Positions 46,297-60,154 of a stretch of DNA of 64,000 nt are shown here, piece after piece (within the stretch, counting starts at the first letter, position 1; every line of letters starts with the position of its first letter). This DNA comes from Desarmillaria ectypa (taxonomy: Eukaryota; Basidiomycota; Agaricomycetes; Agaricales; Physalacriaceae), in the NCBI GenBank assembly GCA_030407005.1, contig JAUDYN010000009.1, forward strand, positions 992,001-1,056,000, given 5' to 3'. The position numbers and the translations under genes were made by a program. The notes beneath the pieces were generated by a model, which saw only the letters and a list, made by a program, of their open reading frames with translations, was not told the origin of the DNA and ran no database searches.

Positions 46297-47788
46297 ATGG
46301 AGCCCCCAGTTCCAGACTCTACATCCATCCAAGGTGCCCACAAAAAGACTCTTCACGGTAAAAAACCGATAGTAAAGTACCCAAAGGTTTTCGATTCACC
46401 AGCATACGATGCGTGCGTACAGTCATTATACCTGAAGGAGCTGATTAAGGCTCAAATCCAGAAATTCAGGTCTGAAGAAGACAACGATCCGTTGACAGAC
46501 GATGGCTCTTCAGCTACATCTCTACCGGTTCCCTCTCGCTTTCCAAATATTTCTGCAAAGTTGAACAGCACCTCTAAAGGGTCAGTTGCTCGTGCCAAGC
46601 ACCATTTGGCCTCCAGCTTCCTATCTGATTCGGACGGCGTCGATTCCCCGACCTATGATGGCGACATAGAATCCAGCACAACGGCAGGCCCAGATATTGT
46701 TTCCTCGTCCAAGACATCCCATCACCACCACGCCTCGTCCACTTCTACTCTGAATACTCCAATTACCCCTGTTTTTCCACCTCCTACGGACATTCATGCT
46801 GGAACTACAGATCCAGCATCTGTGTCATGGACGCACAGGGCTGAGGTTGCCTCCCCAGTGTTCATAACCAGCCCCTCCGTACCTTTGCAGGTCCCGGAAG
46901 AGCCCCCAGTACCAGCAGCATCTCAGGAAGCTTTCAATCCAGCGGCCTTGACAAAGGAAGATATTCAGGCATTCGTTCGAAAGGCAATCGATGGTGAGAC
47001 GTGGCGAAACTACAAAATCAATAAACCTCCCGTCGATAGACCTGTCCGTGTCTATGCCGATGGTCTGTCAGCTCCTCTCTATCGATGTCTCATCCTGACA
47101 GCGCGAGCACAGGCGTCTATGATCTTTTTCACTTTGGGTGCGTCCAGATTTTCTGTTCTTACAGCACTGTTGATATTAAGGAAGGGTGTCATCAGCCATG
47201 CGCTCCAACTCCGCCAGGCCAAACTAGCTTTCCCATCCGTCTATTTACTCGTAGGCGTCTGCTCTGACGAGCTTGTCAAGGCTCACAAAGCTCGCAGCAT
47301 CATGGTACACGCTGAACGGTGAGAATGACACGTTTGATCAATTTTCATTTCTCTCAAACGTGCGTCGGCTGTAGGATAGAAGCAGCAAGACACTGTCGAT
47401 GGGTTGATGAAGTCGTACCTGAGGCACCCTGGATCATCGATCAGGAGTTTTTGGATAAGTATCAAATCGATTACGTTGCCCATGACGAAGATCCATATGT
47501 CGCTGAAGGACACGAAGACGTATACTCCTTTGTGAAGAGCCAGGGTATGTCTCATGTCTTATGAATATGCTTTTGATTGATAGCATGGCTGCAGGCAAGT
47601 TTATTCCCACCCGAAGGACTCCCGGAGTGTCAACCTCAGACCTTTTGGAGCGAATCGTCTCGGGATACCGAAGACGAGACTTTGATGCGAAACTGGTGAA
47701 AATGGGACACGCAGAACTGTGCGCAGAAGGTAGTGATTACGATGAGATGAGCAGCAAAAGTGCTAGTCGATCCATGAGCCCAACTTAG
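46297..47788 (+). CDS. PCT1: Choline-phosphate cytidylyltransferase
   Basis: This is the rate-limiting enzyme of the CDP-choline (Kennedy) pathway to phosphatidylcholine: CTP plus phosphocholine gives CDP-choline. Five exons (46297-47062, 47113-47137, 47196-47318, 47375-47544, 47595-47788) give 425 residues. A Ser/Pro/His-rich N-terminus of ~230 residues precedes [20 protein letters not shown], where HFGH is the nucleotidyltransferase HxGH motif. Next come [46 protein letters not shown] and the second signature [15 protein letters not shown]. The C-terminus is short and Ser-rich, without a long amphipathic helix. Exon 2 is only 25 nt and sits inside the active site. Every catalytic motif is intact. 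Confidence 0.95.
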
Positions 47789-48180
47789 AGGTGCTTCGGA
47801 TTGACGTGTACGTTATTCGATTGTTTCTCAATGTTCGAGCACTACTATACATCTGTCTAAATAGGTCAGAAAAATACAGGCTGACAGTCTTTCTCTGTAT
47901 TGCGAGTCATTAACTTCAAGAGTACAAAAACGACAGGCCATTTCATTTTTCATTTACAGCGGTAAGAAGTTAGGACTTTATAGTTTCCGTCGACCCATCG
48001 AATTCTCGATTCTTCGATGCGGTCGTTCATGTTTGGTTTCCAACCGGGCCATATTCGACTGACTCGTCATTCTAATAGGCCAGGATGAAGTTTGACTTGG
48101 TGGCTCGCCGGCTAAATTATTCTCATCGATTCACGTCAGCGGTTTGGACGGACCGGAATCCTCTCGTGAAAGAAACTTAG
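47789..48180. other. Intergenic
   Basis: This is the 3' UTR side of the cytidylyltransferase gene, followed by sequence upstream of the transporter pseudogene. No gene is seen. Confidence 0.4.
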
Positions 48181-48960
48181 ATGATGTTGTTTCATATCTC
48201 TGACACGAGCCCCTTCGTTCATAGTGAAGACGGCGTTGTACGATCAGAAGCCAGGCGAACTTGGTACGCCTTCAACTGTGCTCTCTTCGCTGCTATCGGG
48301 CCACTGCTCTACGGTATAGACTCCGGCATCATATCGACGACCATCTCAATACCTTTAGGGACTACTTTTCACCGTACACAGGCGCATTTCCGCCACAACA
48401 CACTTATAATTTTTGGTTAAGCACCTTGCAGATGACATCTCCAGTGTCGACCCTTGGCGTCATTTTCGCTGGGTGGGCTGCTGATAAGTGGGGTCTCAAG
48501 AGGACAATTCAGTTCGGCACTGTATGAGGTCTCATCGCTGGGGCCATCCAAGCTGGATCGGTTCAATGCAGGGATGTTCATCGCTGGCCGTATCGTAGGC
48601 AGATTTGCAGTGGGGATCATGAGTGAGCGATATCGGCCTCTCTGTCGTGGACTGGTTTGCACGTCCAATTCGTCGGTATCAGTTTTTGTGTAGCCAATGT
48701 CAGTGAAATATTCTTTTGGTGATACTAACTTCGATTATGGACCTCAGGCGGATTCCGACGGAGACTTCCGGTTGTAGTCCGTGAGTTCAATGCGCTTAAT
48801 TAGAGTTGACAACTTTTATCTGCAAATTTCTTAGAATGCCTACCCGCGATCGTCATTCTACTCTGGATGACCTTCCTGCATGAGTGGTGCAATGAGGGTC
48901 TGTGGTTGGTCTGCGGCGCGACGACGGCGACCGGATATTCGGGTCGAATGACCGTAGTTT
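48181..48960 (+). pseudogene. MFS sugar transporter, decayed N-terminal half
   Basis: The first transmembrane region is clear (TWYAFNCALFAAIGPLLYGI then DSGIISTTIS), as in fungal hexose transporters. At about 48345 the homology jumps to another frame (TFRDYFSPYT, TYNFWLSTLQ) and continues through the inter-helix motif GVIFAGWAADKWGLKRTIQ. It then meets TGA at about 48526 with homology continuing past it (GLIAGAIQAGSVQ) and shifts frame again at about 48570 (MFIAGRIVGRFAVGIMS). A last trace, ECLPAIVILLW, lies at about 48836. At least two frameshifts and one stop show a non-functional copy. Confidence 0.8.
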
Positions 48961-49317
48961 CACCTTCTAAGATTATACGGTGTACGATGAGATGAGCCTG
49001 TCTAAATGGATACCGGTGCTAATACTGTATGCCGTATGAATGTTGAGTAATATGGTGTGGATCTGGATACCCAATACCCTCCTTTCGGACCGGTGAGCTG
49101 ATATGAACTCAAACGGTGTGAATAGAAGGTTGATCATTCGCTAAGGTCGTAAATTGAAGATGCGTCGGGTAGTGGCGGCTATTTTCACTCTAACAAAACC
49201 GAGATAAAATCCAATCATAAACAAAAGGGTTGTGCCCATACCGGTAACTGCGTATCGCTTGTTTCGGTATCTGACGTGTTCTTAAAGACTACAACAGTCA
49301 ATTCCATCAGTCTCTCC
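48961..49317. other. Spacer between the transporter remnant and the DUF6534 gene
   Basis: I found no coding signal, and no continuation of the transporter homology could be seen here. Confidence 0.4.
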
Positions 49318-50566
49318 TTAAAACCACACAACGACAGACTCACAAATCGAATCAATCCGCATCGTGGATGGATCATTACGATGCATAACCTTGAATAAAA
49401 TAAGATTCAAAAGAACGCTTAGGCTGTAAATGCGTCCTAGTGTAATGAAGAGGGAATAAGATCCTATTCCATGACAATTAGCAATACAGGCTAAGTCGTG
49501 GAGCTCACACACCATTGTAGACAGTGGGAAGAAAGATAGTCATGAGTATTGTGAAAATGACCGTTGTGAAGCCGCAAGCCAAGGACTGTACCATAACACG
49601 ACGTAATAAGCTATATTTATTATCAACAACTGAAAGGAATTAGATTTATTGGAATTTAAATGCTCACTTTCTTGTAGTTGCATACGGTGATTCTATGCGC
49701 CAACATGTCCAAACCAGAGAGACTGCGATCGTTATGTCTGTTACTGCACATATCACGAGGCTTGTATCACTGTCAGTCCGTGGCGGTACTAGACCAAGAG
49801 TGCGTAATCTTACATCATCAAGGGAAGGCCTATCGTCATTTCCTTCGGACGGAGGAGAAGTTTGATTACAAACGACAGACTGAAAAGCATCTACAATCAC
49901 TGTTTGCGAAATATATGTTGTGCAGACTAAGGGAAGGACTCACGTTTACTGGAATTATAAACGCGATGAATCCTGTGATCCACTTATTTCTGGAACTAAA
50001 CAAACCTAAGAATGAGATGGAAAAGACCTGAGAGAGACTTACATCGTCCAATACCGATAACAGAAAAAGGCCTGCGTAATCGAGGCGGAGGCGTACGTGA
50101 ACAAAAATATGATCGGCAAGGTCCATCTCAATGCTTCGTATGAACCTAGATATCCGATATTGATCGAGTACTGAGTTAATGAAAGCGAATTTATTTATTA
50201 TACGGACGAACCAGGGTTATCAACCAGACACTGGAAACCGCGTTAGCGCGAGATATATCAGGGACACAAGATGACGCACTTCGTAAGTGTCTACTAGAAC
50301 CACGATTGAACAAGCCCCATCGATGACCAAAGATGCCAAGATCCAATAGCGCAACCACCTTGTCATCAAAAAGCGACGCAAGTAATAGATACTCAAAGCG
50401 ACCTGGGATGCGTACATCAAGGTGTTCAACCACGAAGTCACCAGAAGGACTCTTCATATTCTTTCTAAGTGATCCCAATTCGAGCGAAGACGGAAGAGAC
50501 ATACCCTGAAGATACACCAGAATAAGACCAGTTAAAGACCATGGCGTTGGGGAAGAGTACACTCAT
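49318..50566 (-). CDS. DUF6534 seven-helix membrane protein
   Basis: ATG at 50566 (MSVLFPNAMVFNW) joins after a short intron with donor GTATGT to GVLLVTSWLNTLMYASQVAL, the first helix. Then come SIYYLRRFLMTRWLRYWILA and SLVIDGACSIVVLVDTY. Later exons give YSINIGYLGSYEALRWTLPI, IFLFTYASASITQAFFCYRY, NKWITGFIAFIIPVNV and finally SLACGFTTVIFTILMTIFLP with GRIYSLSVLLNLILF. The order and spacing match DUF6534 proteins, which are expanded in mushrooms and of unknown function. The tail ends SICESVVVWF at 49318. About six introns are needed and the middle borders are approximate. The gene is inserted between the two ends of a broken sugar transporter. Confidence 0.72.
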
Positions 50567-50885
50567 AATATATCTCGAATTCTAGACGGAAGAATGATTT
50601 TATATCTCGGAGATTCACCTCCGGTAAAGCATTGGGTGTTGAACTTTAAACTCGAAAGTCCTGCCGACGTTCCCAGGAAGAACCTGGTTACTTAGAGGAA
50701 AGAATTCTAAGGTTGCGGGGATCACAGAAATACCGCTCTTGCAGCGTCGCATGTGATACACCTGGTTGCGACTGGTCTCACGGTCAGGCTCAAGTGTTAG
50801 TCGAGATGGCACACCGAGAGAAAATTAGCCGGCTGTGTGATCATGTCTTGGAGGACGAGAAGAAGCGCTTGTCATCTTTAAAAAT
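50567..50885. other. Spacer upstream of the DUF6534 gene
   Basis: It holds the DUF6534 promoter and, further right, sequence that may be degraded transporter DNA. No frame is supported. Confidence 0.35.
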
Positions 50886-51020
50886 CTGAACAAGGTTGAT
50901 GTGAAAGGAAAAACCCTCGAGGAGATCAGTTTACTCTTTGATAAACAACCTATTCGACTTGGTGACGGACAAAAAGGCGAAGATGTGAAGGACATCCAAG
51001 AGAACCCATCAAGCGCGTAA
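50886..51020 (+). pseudogene. MFS sugar transporter, C-terminal tail fragment
   Basis: A plus-strand frame reads KVDVKGKTLEEISLLFDKQ, followed by a hydrophilic tail ending NPSSA and TAA at 51018-51020. The KGKTLEE(I/V)xxLF pattern is the standard end of fungal sugar porters after the last helix. No transmembrane part precedes it. Same strand as the N-terminal remnant at 48181. Confidence 0.55.
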
Positions 51021-51107
51021 TAAGACGAGCATTCATATAGATCACGAATTGCTATGCTTGTAATTCTGAAAAATGTTTCAATAAGAGCACTTAGCACCAC
51101 AAGAGTG

Positions 51108-52779
51108 TCAGCTGATGTTTAAGGACTTCAAGAAGTCTCGCTCAATCTCTGGCACCACTTCTGTGATCTCCCCATCTCTCGGAACAACTTCCCACTGCGT
51201 AGGTGGGTTGCCAATAAACAAGCATATGTCTTCGGGTAAGTGCGCGCCATGTTCCGCGTTAAAATGTTCCCGAACTAGCCTCTCTTCTACGATAACTGTC
51301 AAGAAAGTATGTGATAGAAGTTAGGTGGTAACTCACCGTCAGTCATAGCTTCCAGCTGGGCATTCATCCCTCGCACGATGTTTTCGGCAGCCTCCGAGTA
51401 CACTCTCCGTCGTTCGATTTCAAGGACGAGCTTTCCGAACGCCGTACGATACAATACAAATCTTTCATGCAGATTTTCAATAGTGAAAAGCTGCTGGTGG
51501 AGCTCCGACAATTTCTCTTCACATTCGACCTCGACGGAGTCTTGCGTTTCGAGCATTTCTGTCATGATATTTCCCAGCTCATCAAGATCATCTAGAATAT
51601 CGTGAAGACTGTCGAGCTGGGCCTGCGAAGACGACTTGAAGCTGACAAAAGTGTCACTGGAGACGTTGGTGAGGATGTGTGTCTAAGAAGATACAAGCTT
51701 ACTAGACAGCCTTGACGGAAGCTATGTAATGCTCAAGATCAGCCATGATAGCGGGCAGTTCTTCCGTGTCACGGTGCATCTCTATTGGATACGTTAACAG
51801 AAGCGTCATGCTATGGAACAAACCCCACCCTGCAGGTCCCCATCACTAAACGCCTCCCCGGCCTCACTGTCCCTCAAGGCCCCAGCCATTTGATCGTAAT
51901 GACCTGTAAGACTCACCAGGAGCGCTGCCATAGAGTGGATAATTTCATCCTGAGAATTTAGATGACTCTCGATTGCAGTCGGAGGAACCTCATCGGGTAG
52001 CAAGTTTCGTATACTCGTTATTGTACTTCTTAGCACCTCAGGGAATTCATCTGTCTTTCCTAGGATATCCTGTCTGTAATGAGACGGGCAAATCGTAGGA
52101 CATGAATAGCACGTACGTCTAATACAGTTCGTTCATCCTCCAGTGTATCCATGATTTCATCAATAGCTCGGTCGTCCACGAAATCACGCAAAGTCTTCCA
52201 CGTCGTCCTATCGGCCAGCAGCTTATTAGGAATCCTGACGGTAGCAGACGGACTACGCTGTGGCGATGGAGGTTTCTCCTCATCTGAATGCTGGCTACCG
52301 AATATTGACGACCCTCTAGACATTTCGTAAAGTTCTGGCGGTACACGCTGAGACCCCAAGGATTCCAGAACGTTGTCAAGAGCATTAGCACGCTTGATGC
52401 GTGATTGGTCCCATTCCTAGCTTGAAGTCAGTGTCTGACTAAGGGGAGACACGACTGGCCACACACCTGCACTTCCTTGCTCAGCCTTAACCGTCTTTCC
52501 TCTATACTTTTTGCCACGCTCGCTGCCAGCTAGATAGATTTCACAGCCGTTAAGCCATAATTCCACTGCAATATGAGTCGACAGTAACACCTTGAGTTGC
52601 TCTACCACGGCGTCAGTTATCCATTTAATTTTGGCATCCAAGGCAAAGATGTCCATAGCACATTGCGCTGTGGCATTCGAGAGATCGTTTGCACCATGAC
52701 AGAGCTGTTCGCCATGCTGCAATGCCTTTTTGGATTGTAGAACAAGGGAAACCAAGTGCGGCTGTTCGACGGTGGACAT
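51108..52779 (-). CDS. ATG17: Autophagy scaffold protein Atg17
   Basis: Atg17 is the coiled-coil scaffold that organises the Atg1 kinase complex at the phagophore assembly site. Start MSTVEQPHLVSLVLQSKKAL is at 52779. Exons then give NATAQCAMDIFALDAKIKWI, QLK joined to LAASVAKSIEERRLRLSKEV, a Ser-rich insertion (PPSPQRSPS), KTLRDFVDDRAIDEIMDTLE, LNSQDEIIHSMAALLVSLTG and HYDQMAGALRDSEAGEAFSD. The most conserved block follows: ETQDSVEVECEEKLSELHQQ, then IENLHERFVLYRTAFGKLVL. The end is HFNAEHGAHLPEDICLFIGN, PPTQWEVVP and EIERDFLKSLNIS. Helical throughout with no membrane segment. About six introns. The terminal LPEDxC and PPTxWEV motif is typical for the family. Confidence 0.85.
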
Positions 52780-53544
52780 GAGTCGGAGCAAGGTGTGTGC
52801 GGCAAATGCCGACACTGCTTTCTTTCGTACTTGCAATCTAATAACTCTCTGAAAACGTTCAATTCATCCAGGCACTATACCTCCCTTTCACTATTATCTC
52901 CATCCAGAAGCCAAAGCACACTGAAATTTCCATACGGTGGATTGTATTGTAACTGGGACTGACCTTTAAATATACGTGCACTCTGACCTCGAGGCAGTAA
53001 TTACCCTTGAGTGAAACTCCGAGTTGGTGAACCAAGGGTAACTACTGCGGGCGTCCAAGGCCTGTGTAAGTATTCCATCCATGGTTCCCCAACGTTAGGT
53101 AACAGAATCTCTTAGCAGGTGTATATTTGGATTCGGCCGACATTTATTAGTATTCAAGTCCCTTAGGGTTCATTGGCAACTCTTTACACTTCTGATAGAC
53201 GCGTTTTTGCATATCTTGTTGGCCCCACGCTGAAGTGGCGGAAAACACCCCAAGTTCCAACTTGTGTTCTGGCGCCGGTCCGTTAAATGTTAGGCTTTAG
53301 GTCTGTACACGATTGTCTTTATGATGCTGTTAACTGGCATGGAAGTTTCGTGATTTAGTACTTCATTGGAAACCTACAAGAATATCTAAGGAATTTGGAT
53401 GTATGAATGCATGGCGAGGGACGCCCCTCTATAGTGTATAGCGGATGTTGGTAGGTATCTGAACAAAAACTGCTACAGTAACAAAGCAAAAAAAAACATT
53501 ACGATACAACACATGAAGCAATACAATAAATAATACAAACAAGT
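52780..53544. other. Intergenic
   Basis: The ATG17 promoter lies at the left and the SNF1 3' UTR at the right (A-rich near 53489-53500). No gene signal. Confidence 0.45.
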
Positions 53545-55833
<2,289 letters not shown>

Positions 55834-56003
55834 GATGGGTCGAGAAGAAGGATTTGCTTCCGCCGAGCGAAGCGAGATACGGTGGGAGAAAGGAACTGAA
55901 TTGAACAAATATTTGGGTAGAATTGGAATTTCAATGCATCTTATCTTATCTGCTACAATTACGTTGTTTATTACATCATTCATCAATTCAATCGGCCCTG
56001 ACA

Positions 56004-59000
56004 TCACAATCGTCTCTCAATGAAACTTTCAATTACCCCAGCAGTCGTCAAAGGATACTCTTTGAGCTGTACTTCGCCGTTGACGACAAATGTATTTGGC
56101 TGGACAAAGATCTTTCGAGGCTAAGCAATGCTATTATCAGGATGAGCAGGAAGAACGAATGGAAGAAAACTGACAAGCTTCTTCTTCAAAACGATGTCTC
56201 GGATCTTGCCCTCCCATCCAGAGATTGGCTCGGTTAGCGTCTTGTAGAAATCTCGAGAACCGGCGCCATCTGCAGTGCTTTTCCGGACTTGCAATTCGAT
56301 CAGCAATTGACCAACAACATGCTTTCCTTTGGACAACACTTTCTCCCGGTCAACCTAATGGAACCAATCAGTCAAGGCTTTGACACTAAAACGTGCAGGA
56401 CATACCCGGACGTATACGTTCTCAAGTTCGCCGCTGGCGTCCTTGATCAGTTCAAGTCTCGCAATCCCAGCTCGAATCAGGTACTGGGTTATGCCCATTC
56501 TAAAGTTTCACGCTGTCAGAGCGCTTGTTATTGTGTGACGCTGGCTCACTTGCCTGGCTTGCATATGTGCTTGTCCATGCTTCTTTGTGGCCGGATCATA
56601 GAACTCTAGCGCCCGGAGACCAGCCCGGGCCATAAGCAAGAACGTGATGTACTGAATATCTTCAATTTCTTGCTTGTCGACGTACTGAAAGCAATACTTT
56701 CAAAATTGCAACAGGGAGATAATCCTGAAAAACTTACGTTGAAGATTTTAAGAATATCGAGGTTGCTAACCACTGGAAGGCCAAAGGTGAGAGGTGCGTA
56801 AAGAAATACAGGCCCACTCACAGTAAAGCGCTACAGTCTCCGCCCGACATTCTTCCATCGACGAGGACACTTCGCCTAAAACAGAGTCCGGCGTCTGCCC
56901 CGGCTTATACCACGATGCTCTAAATAAATCAGTCAACTAAAATAGTAGGTTCACAAAGGGGCACACACACATCGGCTTTCCGGTCAGAGGGTTTATGATC
57001 TAAACAAGGAATCTCAGAACGCGCAAGCATCATTACTAGGTGAAGACCTTTTCGGGATCAAAGTTCAGTTTCCCATCTGCACTTTCTTGGAAAAGTTTGC
57101 CGGAGCCGTGGCCCAAAAGTTCGTGGTTGGCCACCTGAAGTTCAAACGCGCGACTGTCCCAAGCGTTGTATAGTTCTACATCGTCGGGATGGATGAACGT
57201 TAGCTCCTCGTCTATCCTTCACGTCAGCTGAGTCGCTATGTCGTAAGTGAAACACGAACTCGGTGCCTTGGCCGCTAAAATGTTCTGCAACAAGCATATC
57301 AATAACTGAGCCGCTGATGATCATGAGGGGAGGATATACCGCTAGCGAAACATTCTTAAATCCGGTGCTTTCCCGGACTTCATAATAGTTCTAAATGCTT
57401 GGAGTAAGTCCTGCCCGTATTGTCAAAAAAGGCCGACATACTGGTATCTGTCATAATATCGGTCAGGGTAGGCACTATAAATCGGGGCAACAACATACAT
57501 TGATTCCGGCAGGAATACCTGAAGGCAAGTGATTTACAACAAGAAATTCCTCAATGGGTAAGCCTCTCACCTCCTGTTGCAAATGATACGACCTCTAACG
57601 CAGTAAAGTCCGGCTTCCTGAAGACGTCAACCTCAAAGTCCGTTCCCCACGGAAGACTCTTGATCAACTCAGGAGCACTGTTGACCAATGCTTCGTATTT
57701 CGCACTTAGCTGCTTGTTGACGATGGCAGTGAAACCTATAGCAGTAAGCACAAGATCTGGAAGAACCTTTTTAGTGCACTTACCCTCCCACTCTGCGCGT
57801 CCACCATATGGGTCGACATAGGTTTCGACGAACTGAGGTCAAGTTAAGAATCATAAAGCACCTCAAGGGAGGAAATATTACCCCGATGTAGGACTCTACA
57901 ACCGGTCCAATATCTTTCACCCATTCCGTTGACGCAACTTTGTGCTCTGGAATCGATCCTGAGTCGAACCTACACAAGTGTTGTTAGGACGCGTTGCCTA
58001 TTTCCCTAGTCCATTACTCACGACTTGATATAGCCTTCAATCATCTTTGTTTGATGAACATTCGCGGTATACTTTTTGGCCTCCTGAAGGGCGGCGACAA
58101 CCTTCGTTAGAGATGACGTATAGTCACCATACTCAATCGTCAATTTGGCCGGAGTTGAGTCGATTTGGAAATCATGCGTGGCAGGTGGACTGGTTTTTGC
58201 AGAGGCAATTAAGAGCGTGAAATCGCCCGCGCCATTCTTCTTCACACTTTTTGAGAAAGTCAGGAGAAGACAGGTGTTACAGGACAGCACACATACCGAG
58301 TATTAAGGATATCAACACCCAGCTTCTCGGCGGCACTTTGGATAGCATCAACCTCAGTGTCTCCGATAGGTTCTCCAAGATAGTAATTTGATACATGACC
58401 GTCCTTCCTTTTGCCAATGAATAGTGCCGGCTCTGGAGAAAGCGCATATATATGTTGCTTTAACTAAGGGAAAATTATTGCCAAAGCATAGAGACATATT
58501 GATGGAAGTACCTTGGCGAATAGAGCCGAGGCCTGGTCCGCGTTGCGAGAGACTTTAACCACTGCCTCAAACTTGTCTGCGCCAACGCGGGGAATGATCT
58601 TCGTAAATCCGAACGTCTTGTAGTTGACAAGATTGCTCAACACCTAATAACATGCGTAAGTAGCATATCATGAACAAGAATCTTCGACGAACCTGGATCG
58701 TGTACTGTATCAAAGCCTCCCAGTCGTCCTCCGAAAGACCTGATGATGTCTTGAGTGCATCCAGATCGGCGAGCTTTCCATTTGTGCTAAACGTAAGAAT
58801 CAACAGATCATATAGATCTGACGATGCGAAAAATGAAATCGCATCTATAGGAAGACGGTGGATTACATGCCTGTCGCCTGTGCCGTCCACTGAGCCTGGA
58901 TGATTCTTGCGCCCGTCCAAGATGCTTCGGTCACGTAATGCGTGTAGAGCTTTTCCTTGGGGCTTTATATGGTGAGCATAAATGGCGTATATACTCACTA

Positions 59001-59105
59001 GTGTCCTTACCTGAGCTGATCAAATGACTTGCCGACGTTCATACCGCACAAAGGAGCAGACTTATCTGCCAGGAATCGCTCGCTGTGGACAGTTGTGGTG
59101 GCCAT
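56004..59105 (-). CDS. DPP3: Dipeptidyl peptidase III (M49 zinc peptidase)
   Basis: The enzyme removes dipeptides from the N-terminus of short peptides. The zinc motif HELLGHGSGK lies at about 57100-57126, and the second motif EECRAETVALY at about 56830-56860; together these define family M49. Flanking blocks include MATTTVHSERFLADKSAPLC at the start, PRVGADKFEAVVKVSRNADQ, YYLGEPIGDTEVDAIQSAAE, GGRAEWEGFTAIVNKQLS, INPLTGKP, QYITFLLMARAGLRALEFYD and a C-terminus ending IFVQPNTFVVNGEV, IESFIERRL. More than ten short exons are needed; I did not fix all of them. The start used is MATTT at 59105, but the same frame continues upstream to an ATG at 59198 that would add a basic, Ser/Arg-rich leader like a mitochondrial presequence. 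Confidence 0.92.
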
Positions 59106-59408
59106 TGCTCTGCGGTATATGTTCAGGTGACGAGTTCTGGTATACGATGAGAGGTGATGAACGCGTGCGTACAAGCTCCGAATGCCATTCTGGAGCATTG
59201 ACCTACCTCGACAAAGGAAGAGGATGTGACTGGCTGGTGATAAGATTAAAGATAAGATTAAGTGTTTGTAACCATCACGTGACCCCACTACCACAGAAGA
59301 ATTCTCGCGCGTCGCGGCAAGCCACAATCTACCGATTTACTTCCAAGCACCATCCAAAAAGTTGCTTTCACCCCTGAGCCTGATATACTGCCTTAACAAT
59401 CATGCATC
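59106..59408. other. Divergent promoter region
   Basis: It lies between the dipeptidyl peptidase start (minus) and the zinc-module locus (plus). It may include an N-terminal leader of the peptidase up to 59198. No other gene. Confidence 0.4.
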
Positions 59409-59912
59409 ATGGTTAAAGGTGTGTCTAGTACTACCTTGTTTACGTTTCAAGAGACGATTTTACCTTCAAGTTGTTTAGACCCCAGCCTGAGTGACAGGGA
59501 CATGTCGCCTCTAACGGATGTCGATACGGAATCATATGCTAGCGAAGAGGATACCGAGGACGAAGGACGAACATCCTTAGGCAAAAAAAGCGACGAGAAC
59601 GAGGCCATGATCAAGGTTGGCGGACCTAAGTTATCTTCGTTTTGGGGAGACTTACTCTCATGCAGATGGGAAGATCGGATAAAATGCATCGTTCAGCAGA
59701 AGAGCTATCGCAGCAGCGACATAATTGTAGACTTGATGCTCAAACTACTGAGGATAATCACCTGGAAAGCGCAATATTCCATGAGGTATCAGCCTGTAGT
59801 AGTGGATCAAATGTGCCGATCGGTAATAGCAATACCGGCCGACATCCTTCAGAGAAGTCTAAGGTATGTACAAGGTGGACGGTGTTCATGGAATTTGTCT
59901 GCTTACGGATAG
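59409..59912 (+). CDS. Possible further zinc-module gene or 5' part of the tandem locus
   Basis: ATG at 59409 starts MVK; a GT-AG intron ending just before 59483 would join it to DPSLSDRDMSPLTDVDTESY, an acidic Ser-rich leader. Further on the frame shows SCRWEDRIKCIVQQ, which resembles the first half of the Cys module downstream (CxxCRRDNIRC). The first Cys of the expected CxxC is missing in this reading. A second frame over 59642-60088 also looks coding (QQRHNCRLDAQTTEDN, CTRWTVF), so splicing is unresolved or the copy is broken. The link to the neighbour is an inference from this short similarity and the shared orientation. Confidence 0.35.
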   Translation: MVKGVSSTTLFTFQETILPSSCLDPSLSDRDMSPLTDVDTESYASEEDTEDEGRTSLGKKSDENEAMIKVGGPKLSSFWGDLLSCRWEDRIKCIVQQKSYRSSDIIVDLMLKLLRIITWKAQYSMRYQPVVVDQMCRSVIAIPADILQRSLRYVQGGRCSWNLSAYG

Positions 59913-60154
59913 TATCCTCCCATATTAGACTACAGAGCGCATATCCTGTAGCACTGGAGAGAATCTTCCATCCTCTTGTGCCGGCGTACCTCAGAAGAAG
60001 AAAATCCGCGATATTAAACTTTACATGCAAGAAGAACAATGCCATGTGCGTCTTTTGGTCGTCACATCGATATAATTCCTATTTCTAATTCTCTCCACCG
60101 CGCTAGAAATTATGAGTAAAGCACAGAGAGTGACTTGGATGCCGAGGACAAACC

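Noticed and set aside
48181..48420. Short functional transporter-like protein
   Set aside because: Homology continues in other frames past the stop, so it is a fragment of a decayed full-length transporter.
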